DNA of 41,306 nucleotides from Thiobacillus sp. 63-78 (GTDB taxonomy: Bacteria; Pseudomonadota; Gammaproteobacteria; Burkholderiales; Thiobacillaceae): positions 1 through 41,306 of the forward strand of contig MKWM01000035.1 in NCBI GenBank assembly GCA_001899765.1, in the 5' to 3' direction. Positions 18,320 to 25,507 of this stretch are shown here, piece after piece. The first letter of the stretch is position 1; the number at the start of each line of letters is the position of its first letter. Below the pieces are notes generated by a model. That model saw only the letters and a program-made list of their open reading frames with translations, did not search any database and was not told the origin of the DNA. The position numbers were made by a program, and so were the translations under genes.

Positions 18320-18347
18320 GGAATAAAAGGACTATCTTTCCCGTCAA
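18320..18347 (+). promoter_or_regulatory. ECF-type promoter for the sigma / anti-sigma operon
   Basis: GGAATAA (18320-18326), a 15-bp spacer and CGTCAA (18342-18347) repeat the architecture of the divergent DsrE promoter, with the same -35 heptamer. The predicted start (about 18353) coincides with the sigma factor ATG at 18354, so the message may be leaderless. An autoregulated ECF sigma factor normally carries such a promoter. Confidence 0.68.
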
Positions 18348-18353
18348 CCGGAC

Positions 18354-18908
18354 ATGATCATGCTCAGCCGCCTTCTTTTTGGCCCGTCTCGCCCAGGTAT
18401 CGAAGCCTTGCGCCCGCTGCTCTACCGGATCGCCTTCGCCTGGTGCCATGATGCCGCGCTGGCGGACGATCTGGTTCAGGAAGCGCTCTCCAAGGGGTGG
18501 AAGCGGCGCGCCCAGTTGCGCGACGAGGCCGCGCTGAAGGCATGGATGGTATCGATCATGAACCACTGCTGGCTCGATCACTTGCGCAGCCGGCGCGACT
18601 TCGACGACATCGAGGACTGGCAGGACGAACTTGAGTCTGCCGCCGATGCCCCCGAGGTGCGCTGCGATCGCGAGCGGGTGATCGCCTGCGTGCGCGAGGC
18701 CGTGGCGCGCCTGCCGTTGGGCCAGCGCCAGGTGCTGACGCTGGTCGACCTGGAGGAATTCAGTTATGCCGACGTGGCTGCGATCCTGGACATCCCGGTC
18801 GGTACCGTGATGAGCCGCCTGTCGCGTGCGCGCGCATCCCTGAAAAGTCTGCTGAACCCCGCGCTGCAACAGTCGGCGGTGCAGCCGCTGCTGAGGAGGG
18901 TCAAATGA
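18354..18908 (+). CDS. ECF (sigma-70 family) RNA polymerase sigma factor
   Basis: A 184-residue sigma factor with region 2 at about 19-82 (DDLVQEALSKGWKRR, LKAWMVSIMNHCWLDHLR) and region 4 at about 108-160 (LPLGQRQVLTLVDLEEFSYADVAAILDIPVGTVMSRLSRARASL). Regions 1.1 and 3 are absent, as in ECF members. No Shine-Dalgarno sequence precedes the ATG, consistent with a leaderless transcript from the promoter at 18320-18347. A second ATG is at 18360. Its stop overlaps the anti-sigma start by 4 bp (ATGA), giving coupled synthesis. It is the first gene of the sigma / DsrE-anti-sigma / thioredoxin-fold operon. Confidence 0.93.
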   Translation: MIMLSRLLFGPSRPGIEALRPLLYRIAFAWCHDAALADDLVQEALSKGWKRRAQLRDEAALKAWMVSIMNHCWLDHLRSRRDFDDIEDWQDELESAADAPEVRCDRERVIACVREAVARLPLGQRQVLTLVDLEEFSYADVAAILDIPVGTVMSRLSRARASLKSLLNPALQQSAVQPLLRRVK

Positions 18909-19630
18909 AACACGTTGTGTCGGATGAGAGGCTGCATGCGTTCATCGATGGTGAACTCGATGTGGCCGAGAGCGAAACGCTGATCGCGCGGATGCAGCAA
19001 GACCCGGTGTTGGCACAGCGCGTCTGTGCACTGCGCAACCTGCGCAGCATGGTCAGGCTGGCGTATGCCGAGCCGCCGGTTGTCGGCGCCCGGCCATCCG
19101 TGCATCGCCGCCGCTGGATGCAACGTTGCGCATTCGGCTGTCTCGTGCTGCTGGTCGGTTTGAGCGGTGGCTGGGCTTTACGTGGCGTGGCATGGCAGGC
19201 AAGCGTCACGCAGCCTGCCGTGGTTCCGGATGGGTATCGGACGGTCAGCCTGGCGCGCGAAGCCGACCCCGATCGCATCATCCTGCATATCGACAGTGCG
19301 GCGCCGGAGAAGATGCGCGCGGCGCTGGATCGGGCCGATCAGTTGCTGGACGACGCGGACCGGCAGGGACGCACCATGCAGCTTGAGGTCATCGCCAACA
19401 GCCATGGCCTCGATCTTCTGCGCGCCGGTCAGAGTCCTTACGCAGAACGTATCGCCCGCATGAGTCGGCGCCATGCGAACCTGCAGTGGGTGGCGTGCGG
19501 CCAGACGATTGCCCGTATCACCGGCGAGGGCCAGAAAGTGGAGTTGCTGCCCGCCGCCCGGACGGCCCCCTCTGCCATCGGCGAAATCATTACGCGGCTC
19601 CAGCAAGGCTGGACCTATGTCCAGATTTAA
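18905..19630 (+). CDS. Transmembrane anti-sigma factor with a periplasmic DsrE-like domain
   Basis: A 241-residue protein in three parts. Residues 1-68 look like a cytoplasmic anti-sigma domain (SDERLHAFIDGELDVAE, then DPVLAQRVCALRNLRSMVRLAY) without the HxxxCxxC zinc motif. Residues about 71-95 form one membrane span preceded by arginines (HRRRW), so the C-terminus is periplasmic. Residues about 115-241 follow the DsrE pattern: RIILHIDSAAPEKMRAAL, MQLEVIANSHGLDLL, ANLQWVACGQTIARI with a cysteine (C188) at the DsrE position, and APSAIGEIITRLQQGWTYVQI. That tail closely parallels the end of the divergent DsrE protein. The gene is coupled to the sigma gene and its 3' end overlaps the next start by 14 bp. 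The inferred role is to hold the sigma factor until the DsrE domain senses a sulfur or redox signal. I know of no named family with this fusion. Confidence 0.85.
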   Translation: MKHVVSDERLHAFIDGELDVAESETLIARMQQDPVLAQRVCALRNLRSMVRLAYAEPPVVGARPSVHRRRWMQRCAFGCLVLLVGLSGGWALRGVAWQASVTQPAVVPDGYRTVSLAREADPDRIILHIDSAAPEKMRAALDRADQLLDDADRQGRTMQLEVIANSHGLDLLRAGQSPYAERIARMSRRHANLQWVACGQTIARITGEGQKVELLPAARTAPSAIGEIITRLQQGWTYVQI

Positions 19631-21122
19631 GCGCGAAACCGTTCTTGCCGTCCTGCTGCTGTTCCTGCTGTTGCCCGCACAGGCGAGCGCAGCCCCGCTG
19701 GTCAATCAACTCGCCGATCATCCGTCGCCCTATCTGGCTTTGCATGGCCACGATCCAGTGGCCTGGCAGGAATGGAACGCCGCCACGATTGCGCGGGCGC
19801 GACACGAAAACAAGCTGTTGTTCGTTTCGGTCGGTTATTTCGCCTGCCACTGGTGCCACGTCATGCAGCGCGAGAGCTACCAGAACCCGCAGATTGCGGC
19901 CTTGCTCAATCGCGACTTCATTCCGGTCAAGGTCGACCGCGAGCTCAACAGCGGGCTCGACGATGCCCTGCAAACATTTTCCGCTCGCCTTCAGGGCGTG
20001 GCGGGCTGGCCGCTGAATGCCTTCGTGACGCCGGAAGCGTATCCGGCGTTCACGGTCCTGTACGTGCCGCCGGACGCATTCCGTACGCTGTTGACCCGGC
20101 TTGCCACGCGCTGGCAATCGGATCGGGCCGGTATTCGCCAGCTGGCGCGGCGGGCTGCGCCTCCGCCGGGTACGCGGCCAGCGGACGAAGCGCTGACTGC
20201 GGCGCGCAGCAAGCAGGCCTGGGAACGCTTCATGGCCGGTGTGTGGCAGGAGGCCGACAGTCTGCATGGCGGTTTTGGCCAGGTCAGCAAATTTCCCATG
20301 GCGCCGCAATTGAGCGCCTTGCTGGATCGCCAGGCGCAGCAACCTGACGCCAGGCTGGACGAATTCCTGCGTCTGACATTCGACCAGATGGCGGCGCGCG
20401 GCATGCGGGACCACATAGGCGGCGGGTTTTTCCGTTATACCGTCGATCCCGACTGGGATACGCCGCATTTCGAAAAAATGCTCTATGACAATGCGCACCT
20501 GTCCATGCTGTATCTGCGCGCCGCAACGGTACTGGAACAACCCCGTTATCGCGAGATTGCCCGCAGTACGCTCGGGTTCATGCAGGATGCATTACAGGAT
20601 ACGCAGGGCGGCTTCTACAGCAGCACGTCGGCGGTCGACGCAGCCGGACAGGAAGGCGCCACGTATCTGTGGACAAGCGATGAACTGAAGGCACGCCTGC
20701 CCCCCGCGGTATACGCGGCGGTCCGCCGGGTGTGGCGCCTTGATGCGCCGCCGGGTTTCGATGCGGGCTACCTGCCCGCTGAATATGTCCCCCCCGCAGC
20801 GGACGAACGTCCGTTGCTGGTGGAAGCCGCGCGCATCCTGTATCCCGTCAGGCGCCTGCGCAGCCTGCCCAGGGACGACAAGCTGAATGCCGGCCTCAAT
20901 GGCCTGGCGCTATCGGCCTTCAGTCAGGCCATACAGCTGGATCCGGCCTATCGTCAGGACGCCGACCGATTGCAGCATTTTCTGTTGACGCGGCTGACCC
21001 GGAACGGACAACTGATGAAGGCCATGGCGCATGGCCGGATCCTGCCGCATGCCGAACTGGAGGATTATGCCTATGTGGTACAGGGCTTGCTCGATCATGC
21101 CGAAGCCACCGGCAACGCGTAG
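19617..21122 (+). CDS. Secreted thioredoxin-fold (YyaL/DUF255) protein, cut short by an in-frame TAG
   Basis: Starts MSRFKRETVLAVLLLFLLLP, a signal peptide ending near residue 25. Then comes the thioredoxin-like domain of the YyaL/DUF255 family: NQLADHPSPYLALHGHDPVAWQEW and the CxxC motif C77-H-W-C80 in FACHWCHVMQRESY. After that comes the alpha/alpha-barrel half (FPMAPQLSALL, GGGFFRYTVDPDWDTPHFEKMLYDNAHL). Family members are usually cytoplasmic and about 650-700 residues; this one is exported and stops at 501. The ATG overlaps the anti-sigma gene by 14 bp, so it belongs to the sigma operon. In-frame coding sequence continues after the TAG (next entry). A periplasmic thiol function is inferred from the CxxC and the signal peptide. 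Confidence 0.85.
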   Translation: MSRFKRETVLAVLLLFLLLPAQASAAPLVNQLADHPSPYLALHGHDPVAWQEWNAATIARARHENKLLFVSVGYFACHWCHVMQRESYQNPQIAALLNRDFIPVKVDRELNSGLDDALQTFSARLQGVAGWPLNAFVTPEAYPAFTVLYVPPDAFRTLLTRLATRWQSDRAGIRQLARRAAPPPGTRPADEALTAARSKQAWERFMAGVWQEADSLHGGFGQVSKFPMAPQLSALLDRQAQQPDARLDEFLRLTFDQMAARGMRDHIGGGFFRYTVDPDWDTPHFEKMLYDNAHLSMLYLRAATVLEQPRYREIARSTLGFMQDALQDTQGGFYSSTSAVDAAGQEGATYLWTSDELKARLPPAVYAAVRRVWRLDAPPGFDAGYLPAEYVPPAADERPLLVEAARILYPVRRLRSLPRDDKLNAGLNGLALSAFSQAIQLDPAYRQDADRLQHFLLTRLTRNGQLMKAMAHGRILPHAELEDYAYVVQGLLDHAEATGNA

Positions 21123-21452
21123 TCACGTGTACGCGCACGGCAATTCGCACGCACTGCGTGGAAGCTGTTCTGGAATCCGCAGGGCTGGAAACGTGAGGCG
21201 CAGCCCTTGCTGGCAACGTTGCAGGCCAGTCCGGCGCTGGACGATGGCGCGCTGTATTCGCCATCCGATGTGCTCATTCTGGCCAGTCTGCGCTTGCGTG
21301 ATCCCGCATTGAGCCGGCTGGCGTGCAGCGCCGCACGCTGGCGTCTGCCGGCGATGGAACAGGACCCTTACGCCTATCCCACGCGCGTGCGCATGCTGGC
21401 GCAGGCGTTGCCGGACTCGTGCCGCGAACCGGACATGGCGCGGAACGAATGA
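21123..21452 (+). pseudogene. In-frame continuation of the YyaL/DUF255 gene beyond the TAG
   Basis: Directly after the TAG at 21120-21122 the same frame stays open for 109 codons to a TGA at 21450-21452. It reads as plausible barrel C-terminus (ARTAWKLFWNPQGWKREAQP, DDGALYSPSDVLILASLRL). The intact product would be 610 residues plus the TAG position. No frameshift is needed. Either the gene recently gained a nonsense mutation, the base call is wrong, or the TAG is read through. Confidence 0.7.
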
Positions 21453-21502
21453 AAAAATGGGGGTCTTCGTCAGATCAGGCGCAGACCCGAGCTGTATGGG
21501 CC

Positions 21503-22678
21503 CTACGGTCTTTGCGTGGGCTCTGCCACGCGCTGCGCAGGGCGCCGCCCAACCTGGATGTTCAGATTCAGCGACTGCTGTTTACGCGCCACGGTCAGCC
21601 GTGCCTCGTCGCCAGGTTTCAGGGCGGCAATCAGATTGAGCAGCGACGCCGAATCCGTCACGGCGTGCCCGTTGACGGCCAGAAGGATGTCGCCCGGGTG
21701 TACCCCGCCGACGTCGGCGGGTCCGCCTTTCAGCACCCCGGCAATCAATGCGCCTTCAGCACTTTTGGAATTGTATGACTCCGCCAGTTCGGGACTCAGA
21801 TCCTGGACCTCGATTCCCACCCAGCCGCGTGTCACGCTGCCGGATTTGATGATCTGTTCCATCACCTTGCGTGCGATGCTGACCGGAATGGCGAAGCCGA
21901 TCCCTTGCGAACCGCCGGTGCGCGAATAGATCGCACTGTTGATCCCGACCAGGTTGCCCGACGCATCGACCAGCGCACCGCCCGAATTGCCGGGGTTGAT
22001 GGCGGCGTCCGTTTGAATGAAATTCTCGAATGTGTTGATGCCCAGATGGGTCCGGCCGAGCGCACTGACGATCCCGGCCGTGACCGTCTGGCCGACGCCG
22101 AACGGATTGCCCACTGCCAGCACCCAGTCCCCCACCTTGAGGCTGTCGGGTTCGGCAAAGGTGATGGCCGGCAATTCGCTGGCATTGATTTTCAACACGG
22201 CCAGGTCGGTTTCCGGATCGGAACCGACGACGTGGGCGGGTACGGTCTTGCCGTCGGCCAGCGCCACCTGGATTTCATCCGCAGCCTCGACGACGTGCTG
22301 ATTGGTGAGAATGTAACCGTTCGGGCTGACGACCACCCCTGAGCCCAGGTTGGACACTTCGCGTGGGCGCGTATCCAGGCGATCGCCAAAGAAATAGCGG
22401 AAGATCGGATCCTGCAGGGCCGGGTTGGCCGGGCTGCTGATTTTCTGCTGTGTAAAGACGTTGACTACCGACGGAATGACCTTTTGCGCCGCCGGCGCAA
22501 ACGATTCAACGGGAGCGAAGGTGCGGCCCGCGGGCGCTGCGGCCTGCTGGATAGTCAGGCTCGGCGCCTGCGTCTGCCAGCGCAGGAGATCGGGTTTGAA
22601 CAGGGCAATGATGAACAGTACGCCAAGTGCCACGGTGGTGGTTTGAGCGAAGAGCAACCAGAACTTGCGTATGGACAT
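21503..22678 (-). CDS. DegS/AlgW-like membrane-anchored serine protease (S1C, one PDZ domain)
   Basis: A 391-residue trypsin-like HtrA protease with an N-terminal membrane anchor (about residues 8-27) and its body in the periplasm. The catalytic triad is H128 (TNQHVV), D158 (PETDLAVL) and S232 (NPGNSGGALV). One PDZ domain (about 285-375, RGWVGIEVQDLSPELAE and GGVHPGDILLAVNGHAV) follows, as in DegS and AlgW rather than DegP. The ATG at 22678 gives the best family start. DegS-type enzymes make the first cut in RseA-like anti-sigma factors. The neighbouring ECF operon makes that role attractive, but it is unproven. It is convergent with that operon and divergent from petA. Confidence 0.92.
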   Translation of the reverse strand: MSIRKFWLLFAQTTTVALGVLFIIALFKPDLLRWQTQAPSLTIQQAAAPAGRTFAPVESFAPAAQKVIPSVVNVFTQQKISSPANPALQDPIFRYFFGDRLDTRPREVSNLGSGVVVSPNGYILTNQHVVEAADEIQVALADGKTVPAHVVGSDPETDLAVLKINASELPAITFAEPDSLKVGDWVLAVGNPFGVGQTVTAGIVSALGRTHLGINTFENFIQTDAAINPGNSGGALVDASGNLVGINSAIYSRTGGSQGIGFAIPVSIARKVMEQIIKSGSVTRGWVGIEVQDLSPELAESYNSKSAEGALIAGVLKGGPADVGGVHPGDILLAVNGHAVTDSASLLNLIAALKPGDEARLTVARKQQSLNLNIQVGRRPAQRVAEPTQRP

Positions 22679-22721
22679 TTCGATTGAATTCAGAAGCTTG
22701 GCGCATTTTCCCAAGTGCAGA

Positions 22722-22727
22722 ATTATA
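22722..22727 (-). promoter_or_regulatory. Putative -10 element for the DegS-like protease gene
   Basis: A perfect TATAAT on the minus strand ends about 43 bp upstream of the protease ATG. The -35 region 17 bp upstream has no good match to TTGACA. Confidence 0.4.
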
Positions 22728-22834
22728 GCCTAGAGCACATGGCGGGTGTATTTTTTGACGTAACATGCTTCCGGTTGACGGCGCAATTTGGTTAGAATGC
22801 CGGTTTTATCGCAACACGTTCAGGTTAGGGAAAC

Positions 22835-23440
22835 ATGAACCAGGAAGCCGATGGGCATCAAATAGATACACGCAAAAGAAAATTCCTGGTCGCCGCGACC
22901 AGCGCTGTAGGAGGCGTTGCAGTGATAGGGGTGGCAGTGCCCCTGGTGATGAGCATGTTGCCGAGCGCACGTGCCAAGGCTGCCGGCGCACCGGTCGAGG
23001 TGGATATCAGCAAAATCGAGCCCGGTATGCTGTTGACGGCCGAATGGCGTGGCAAACCGGTGTGGATCGTCAACCGCACCAAGGGAATGCTCGATCTGCT
23101 GGGCAAGCATGACGACAAACTGGTCGACCCCAACAGTGACATGCCGCAGCAACCCGCCTATTGCAAGAATGCCACCCGCTCGATCAAGCCGGAATTTCTG
23201 GTGGCGGTGGGGATCTGCACCCACCTCGGATGCTCGCCTACGTACCGTGGAGAAATCGGCGCGGCGGATCTGGGCGCCGACTGGCCGGGCGGCTTCTTCT
23301 GCCCTTGCCATGGTTCACGTTTCGATCTTGCTGCCCGCGTGTTCAAGAACGTACCGGCTCCAACCAATCTGGTGATTCCGCCTTATCAATACCTCAGTGC
23401 CACCAAGATCCAGATCGGTGTCGACGCAAAAGGAGCCTGA
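22835..23440 (+). CDS. petA: Ubiquinol-cytochrome c reductase, Rieske iron-sulfur subunit
   Basis: The 2Fe-2S subunit of the cytochrome bc1 complex, taking electrons from ubiquinol at the Qo site. The 201-residue protein has an N-terminal anchor with a twin-arginine-like RKRKFLVAATS. The soluble Rieske domain contains box I C128-T-H130-L-G-C133 and box II C156-P-C158-H159-G-S. The ATG at 22835 follows AGGGAAAC. It leads petA-petB-petC; petB starts 4 bp after its stop. Confidence 0.96.
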   Translation: MNQEADGHQIDTRKRKFLVAATSAVGGVAVIGVAVPLVMSMLPSARAKAAGAPVEVDISKIEPGMLLTAEWRGKPVWIVNRTKGMLDLLGKHDDKLVDPNSDMPQQPAYCKNATRSIKPEFLVAVGICTHLGCSPTYRGEIGAADLGADWPGGFFCPCHGSRFDLAARVFKNVPAPTNLVIPPYQYLSATKIQIGVDAKGA

Positions 23441-23444
23441 AAGA

Positions 23445-24680
23445 ATGTCTGCCCTGAAAAAAATGATGGGTTGGGTCGATGACCGTTTCCCGCTTACGGC
23501 AACCTACAAGGCGCATCTGTCCGAATACTACGCGCCCAAGAATTTCAATTTCTGGTATTTCTTCGGATCGCTGGCGCTGCTGGTGCTGGTGCTGCAGATC
23601 GTCACCGGCATCTTCCTGACCATGAACTACAAGCCGGATTCGGAGCTTGCCTTCGCATCCGTCGAGTACATCATGCGCGACGTCGACTGGGGCTGGCTGA
23701 TCCGCTACATGCACTCCACCGGCGCGTCGATGTTCTTCGTCGTCGTCTACCTGCATATGTTCCGCGGCCTGATGTACGGTTCCTACCGCAAGCCGCGTGA
23801 ACTGATCTGGATCTTCGGCGTGCTGATCTATCTGGCGCTGATGGCCGAAGCCTTCCTCGGCTATCTGCTGCCGTGGGGTCAGATGTCGTTCTGGGGCGCG
23901 CAGGTGATCGTCAACCTTTTTTCCGCCGTGCCCTTCATCGGCGACGATCTGTCACTGTGGATTCGCGGCGACTATGTGATTTCGGACGCCACCCTGAACC
24001 GCTTCTTTGCGTTTCACGTCATTGCCTTGCCACTGGTGCTGATCGCGCTGGTGGTCGTGCATCTGGTGGCGCTTCATGAAGTCGGTTCCAACAACCCGGA
24101 CGGCATCGAGATCAAGAAGAAAAAAGACCCGGTGACGCACATTCCACTGGACGGCATTCCTTTCCACCCCTACTACACGGTGAAGGACATCGTCGGCGTC
24201 ATCGTCTTCCTGATGGTTTTCTCGGCGATTGTATTCTTCGGCCCCACGATGGGCGGCTACTTCCTCGAAGCCAACAACTTCATTCCGGCCGATCCGCTGA
24301 AGACGCCCCCGCATATCGCGCCGCTCTGGTACTTCACGCCGTTCTACGCCATCCTGCGCGCGGTGCCGCCGATGTTCGGTTCGCAGTTTCCCGGCGTGAT
24401 GGCGATGGGGCTGTCGATTGTGCTGCTGTTCTTCCTGCCCTGGCTTGATCGCGGCAAGGTCAAATCGATCCGCTACCGCGGTCCGATCTACAAGACCATG
24501 CTGGCCCTGTTCATCGTGTCCTTTGCCGGTCTCGGCTATCTTGGCCTGTTGCCGGTTTCCCCGGTGGCAACGATTTTTGCCCAGGTCTTCTCAGTGATTT
24601 ACTTCCTGTTTTTCCTGTTGATGCCCTGGTATACCTCGATCGACAAAACCAAACCGGAACCGGAAAGGGTGACTGGCTAA
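23445..24680 (+). CDS. petB: Cytochrome b subunit of the bc1 complex
   Basis: Full-length (411-residue) cytochrome b with eight membrane segments, carrying the bL and bH hemes. The heme histidines are visible as a pair in RYMHSTGASMFFVVVYLH and another pair in FFAFHVIALPL and VVVHLVALHE. GYLLPWGQMSFWGAQVI marks the Qo/cd1 region. The Qo-site tetrapeptide, PEWY in most bc1 complexes, reads PLWY here (HIAPLWYFTPFYAILR), so the Glu is absent. The ATG follows petA closely and the stop is immediately followed by the petC ATG. Confidence 0.97.
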   Translation: MSALKKMMGWVDDRFPLTATYKAHLSEYYAPKNFNFWYFFGSLALLVLVLQIVTGIFLTMNYKPDSELAFASVEYIMRDVDWGWLIRYMHSTGASMFFVVVYLHMFRGLMYGSYRKPRELIWIFGVLIYLALMAEAFLGYLLPWGQMSFWGAQVIVNLFSAVPFIGDDLSLWIRGDYVISDATLNRFFAFHVIALPLVLIALVVVHLVALHEVGSNNPDGIEIKKKKDPVTHIPLDGIPFHPYYTVKDIVGVIVFLMVFSAIVFFGPTMGGYFLEANNFIPADPLKTPPHIAPLWYFTPFYAILRAVPPMFGSQFPGVMAMGLSIVLLFFLPWLDRGKVKSIRYRGPIYKTMLALFIVSFAGLGYLGLLPVSPVATIFAQVFSVIYFLFFLLMPWYTSIDKTKPEPERVTG

Positions 24681-25406
24681 ATGAAACGCTTGAAGAATTT
24701 TCTCTTTCTGCTGATGGCGGTGCCCATCGTCGCTTTTGCCTCCGAGGAGGGGCCGAAACTGGACAAGGCGCCGATCAATCTGTCCGACCAGGCGTCGCTG
24801 CAACGCGGTGCGCGCATCTTCGTGAATTATTGCCTCAACTGTCATAGTGCGGCTTCCATGCGCTATTCGCGTATGGAAGACCTGGGTCTGACGGAAGATC
24901 AGATCAAGGAGAACCTGATGTTCGCGGCCGAGAAGCCCGGTGAACTGATGACGGTTGCCATGACCAAGAAGAATGCAAAGACCTGGTTCGGCGCCACGCC
25001 GCCCGATCTCAGCGTGATCGCCAGGGCGCGCGGAGCCGACTGGCTATACACGTATCTGCGCGGTTTTTATCGTGATGACACGCGCCCCACCGGTTGGAAC
25101 AACGTGGTGTTCGACAAGGTGGGCATGCCGCATGTGCTCTGGAGCCTGCAGGGTGAAATGGTCCCGGTCATCAAGAAGGAAGGCGAGCACGAAGTGATCG
25201 AACGCCTCCAGTTGGCCAAACCGGGCAGCGTGAGCCTGGCCGAGTACGATGCCATGGTCGGCGACCTGGTCAACTACCTGACCTGGATGGGTGAACCCGC
25301 CCAACTCCAGCGCAAGCAGCTTGGACTGATTGTCCTGGCATTTCTGGCGATCTTTTTCGTGGTGGCCTATTACCTGAAGAAAGAATTCTGGAAAGACGTT
25401 CACTGA
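24681..25406 (+). CDS. petC: Cytochrome c1 subunit of the bc1 complex
   Basis: A 241-residue heme c protein passing electrons from the Rieske centre to soluble cytochrome c. It has a signal peptide (about 1-20), the heme motif C51-L-N-C54-H55, the probable Met ligand in DKVGMPHVLWSL, and a C-terminal membrane anchor (about 213-232) ending KKEFWKDVH. It starts on the base after the petB stop. A strong terminator follows 16 bp after its own stop. Confidence 0.96.
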   Translation: MKRLKNFLFLLMAVPIVAFASEEGPKLDKAPINLSDQASLQRGARIFVNYCLNCHSAASMRYSRMEDLGLTEDQIKENLMFAAEKPGELMTVAMTKKNAKTWFGATPPDLSVIARARGADWLYTYLRGFYRDDTRPTGWNNVVFDKVGMPHVLWSLQGEMVPVIKKEGEHEVIERLQLAKPGSVSLAEYDAMVGDLVNYLTWMGEPAQLQRKQLGLIVLAFLAIFFVVAYYLKKEFWKDVH

Positions 25407-25422
25407 ACCCCGCCTGCCTTTC

Positions 25423-25460
25423 GTCAACAGCCGGACTGTGTGTCCGGCTGTTGACGTTTT
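25423..25460 (+). terminator. Intrinsic terminator of the petABC operon
   Basis: A perfect 14-bp stem (25423-25436 with 25442-25455) with a TGTGT loop is followed by GTTTT. It ends the pet operon before sspA. Confidence 0.88.
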
Positions 25461-25507
25461 AAGCTTTACACACGTGCAATACCTGCAATACGAGAGGAAG
25501 CCCCGCC

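Noticed and set aside
21060..21312. A frameshift in the YyaL-like gene.
   Set aside because: The downstream homologous-looking sequence is in the same frame as the upstream part; only a TAG separates them.
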